A stretch of DNA of 5,836 nt from Clostridiales bacterium (GTDB taxonomy: Bacteria > Bacillota > Clostridia > Oscillospirales > Oscillospiraceae). The stretch is from contig DYBS01000151.1 of the NCBI GenBank assembly GCA_019418525.1, positions 1-5,836 of the forward strand. The letters are read 5' to 3'. The notes under the pieces are model-generated. The model was not told where the DNA came from. It was given only the letters and a program-made list of their open reading frames with translations, and made no database searches. This document shows positions 5,284 through 5,836 of the stretch, one piece after another. The stretch's first letter is position 1, and each line of letters opens with the position of its first letter. Position numbers and translations under genes: made by a program.

Positions 5284-5836
5284 ATGAAGAAAAGTTGGAT
5301 CGCAATTGCCCTGGCCCTCTGTGTGGCTCTGGGCGGAAGTCTGCTCTTTTCCGCCAGCGCGGCGGGACAGAACGTCACCGCGTACTCCAATGCCTCCCGC
5401 GTCCTGGTGGACGGGCGGGAGGTACAGTTTGACGCCTACACCGTCTTTGAGGGCAGCGGCGGCACCAATTACTTCAAGCTCCGGGACATCGCCTATGTGC
5501 TCTCCGGCACCCAGGCCCAGTTCGACGTGACCTGGGACAGCGCGGCGGGGAGCATCCGCATCCTCACCGGGGAGCCGTATACCGTGGCCGGCGGGGAGCT
5601 CTCCGCCCCTTCCGGCGAGGCCCGGACGGCGGTCTATAACCAGTCCCCCATCTATCTGGACGACGCCCAGGTGCAGATCCAGGCCTACACCATCGCCCAG
5701 AACAACTACTTCAAGCTCCGGGATCTGGGCAACTGGATGGGCTTCGGCGTGGACTGGGATCAGGCGAGCCAGACCATCCTCATCACCAGCGACCCGGCCT
5801 CCCAGCCCAGCACCACGCCTACGGTGACGCCCACCC
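5284..5836 (+). CDS. Secreted copper-amine-oxidase-N-like stalk-domain protein, 3'-truncated by window end
   Basis: 184 complete codons are open to the end of the window with no stop. Residues 1-27 form a Sec signal peptide: MKKSW, a hydrophobic core (IAIALALCVALGGSLLF) and an SASAA cleavage site. Two related modules follow, at about 38-96 and 121-170. Each has a short beta/turn (VLVDGREV, IYLDDAQV), an AYT strand, the motif NYFKLRD (62-68 and 141-147, 79 residues apart) and a VTWD or VDWD strand leading to IRILT or TILIT. This pattern is typical of the copper amine oxidase N-terminal-like 'stalk' domain of Clostridia (Pfam Cu_amine_oxidN1). From about 170 a P/S/T-rich linker begins (PASQPSTTPTVTPT), so another domain should follow downstream. 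No copper ligands or enzyme domain are visible in this part. I infer an extracellular or cell-surface protein whose partner or substrate is unknown. Confidence 0.82.
   Translation, partial: MKKSWIAIALALCVALGGSLLFSASAAGQNVTAYSNASRVLVDGREVQFDAYTVFEGSGGTNYFKLRDIAYVLSGTQAQFDVTWDSAAGSIRILTGEPYTVAGGELSAPSGEARTAVYNQSPIYLDDAQVQIQAYTIAQNNYFKLRDLGNWMGFGVDWDQASQTILITSDPASQPSTTPTVTPT

Overview
The window is a stretch of a GC-rich bacterial chromosome that carries the conserved translation-factor gene string infB - rbfA - nrnA (DHH phosphoesterase) - truB - ribF, all on the + strand. It is followed by the 5' part of a secreted copper-amine-oxidase-like stalk-domain protein. This gene order, Shine-Dalgarno sites of the Bacillota type, strong G/C preference at third codon positions and the 'NYFKLRD' stalk repeats together suggest a high-GC gut-type Clostridia, probably Oscillospiraceae (Flavonifractor / Oscillibacter / Pseudoflavonifractor relatives). 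The lineage is inferred; no rRNA or marker comparison was possible.

Layout: bases 1-23 are not genomic. They match the end of the Illumina Nextera (Tn5) read-1 adapter, so the window begins at an untrimmed contig end and infB has lost its true 5' end. Partial infB fills 25-1917. A 198-bp gap (1918-2115) separates infB from rbfA and is the only substantial non-coding DNA. It holds a GC-rich imperfect hairpin, a near-perfect 10-bp palindromic hairpin, a degenerate second copy of the last 21 bases of infB, and a terminator-like stem-loop just before the rbfA ribosome binding site. From rbfA onward the genes are packed tightly: rbfA and nrnA overlap by 4 bp, nrnA and truB by 8 bp, and the GTG start of ribF is 5 bp past the truB stop with its Shine-Dalgarno inside the truB 3' end. 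After a 31-bp gap a signal-peptide-bearing stalk-domain gene starts and runs off the window.

How the genes work together: IF-2 brings initiator tRNA to the 30S subunit, RbfA matures the 30S subunit, NrnA degrades short oligoribonucleotides and probably pAp, TruB makes pseudouridine 55 in tRNA, and RibF makes FMN and FAD. They form a housekeeping operon centred on translation and RNA metabolism. In many Bacillota rpsO follows ribF; here an envelope or secreted protein gene sits there instead, so the conserved block ends or is interrupted at that point.

I found no sign of a new defence, mobile or biosynthetic system. The most interesting items are the repeat-like insertion with the duplicated infB tail in the infB-rbfA gap and the stalk-protein gene at the ribF/rpsO junction.
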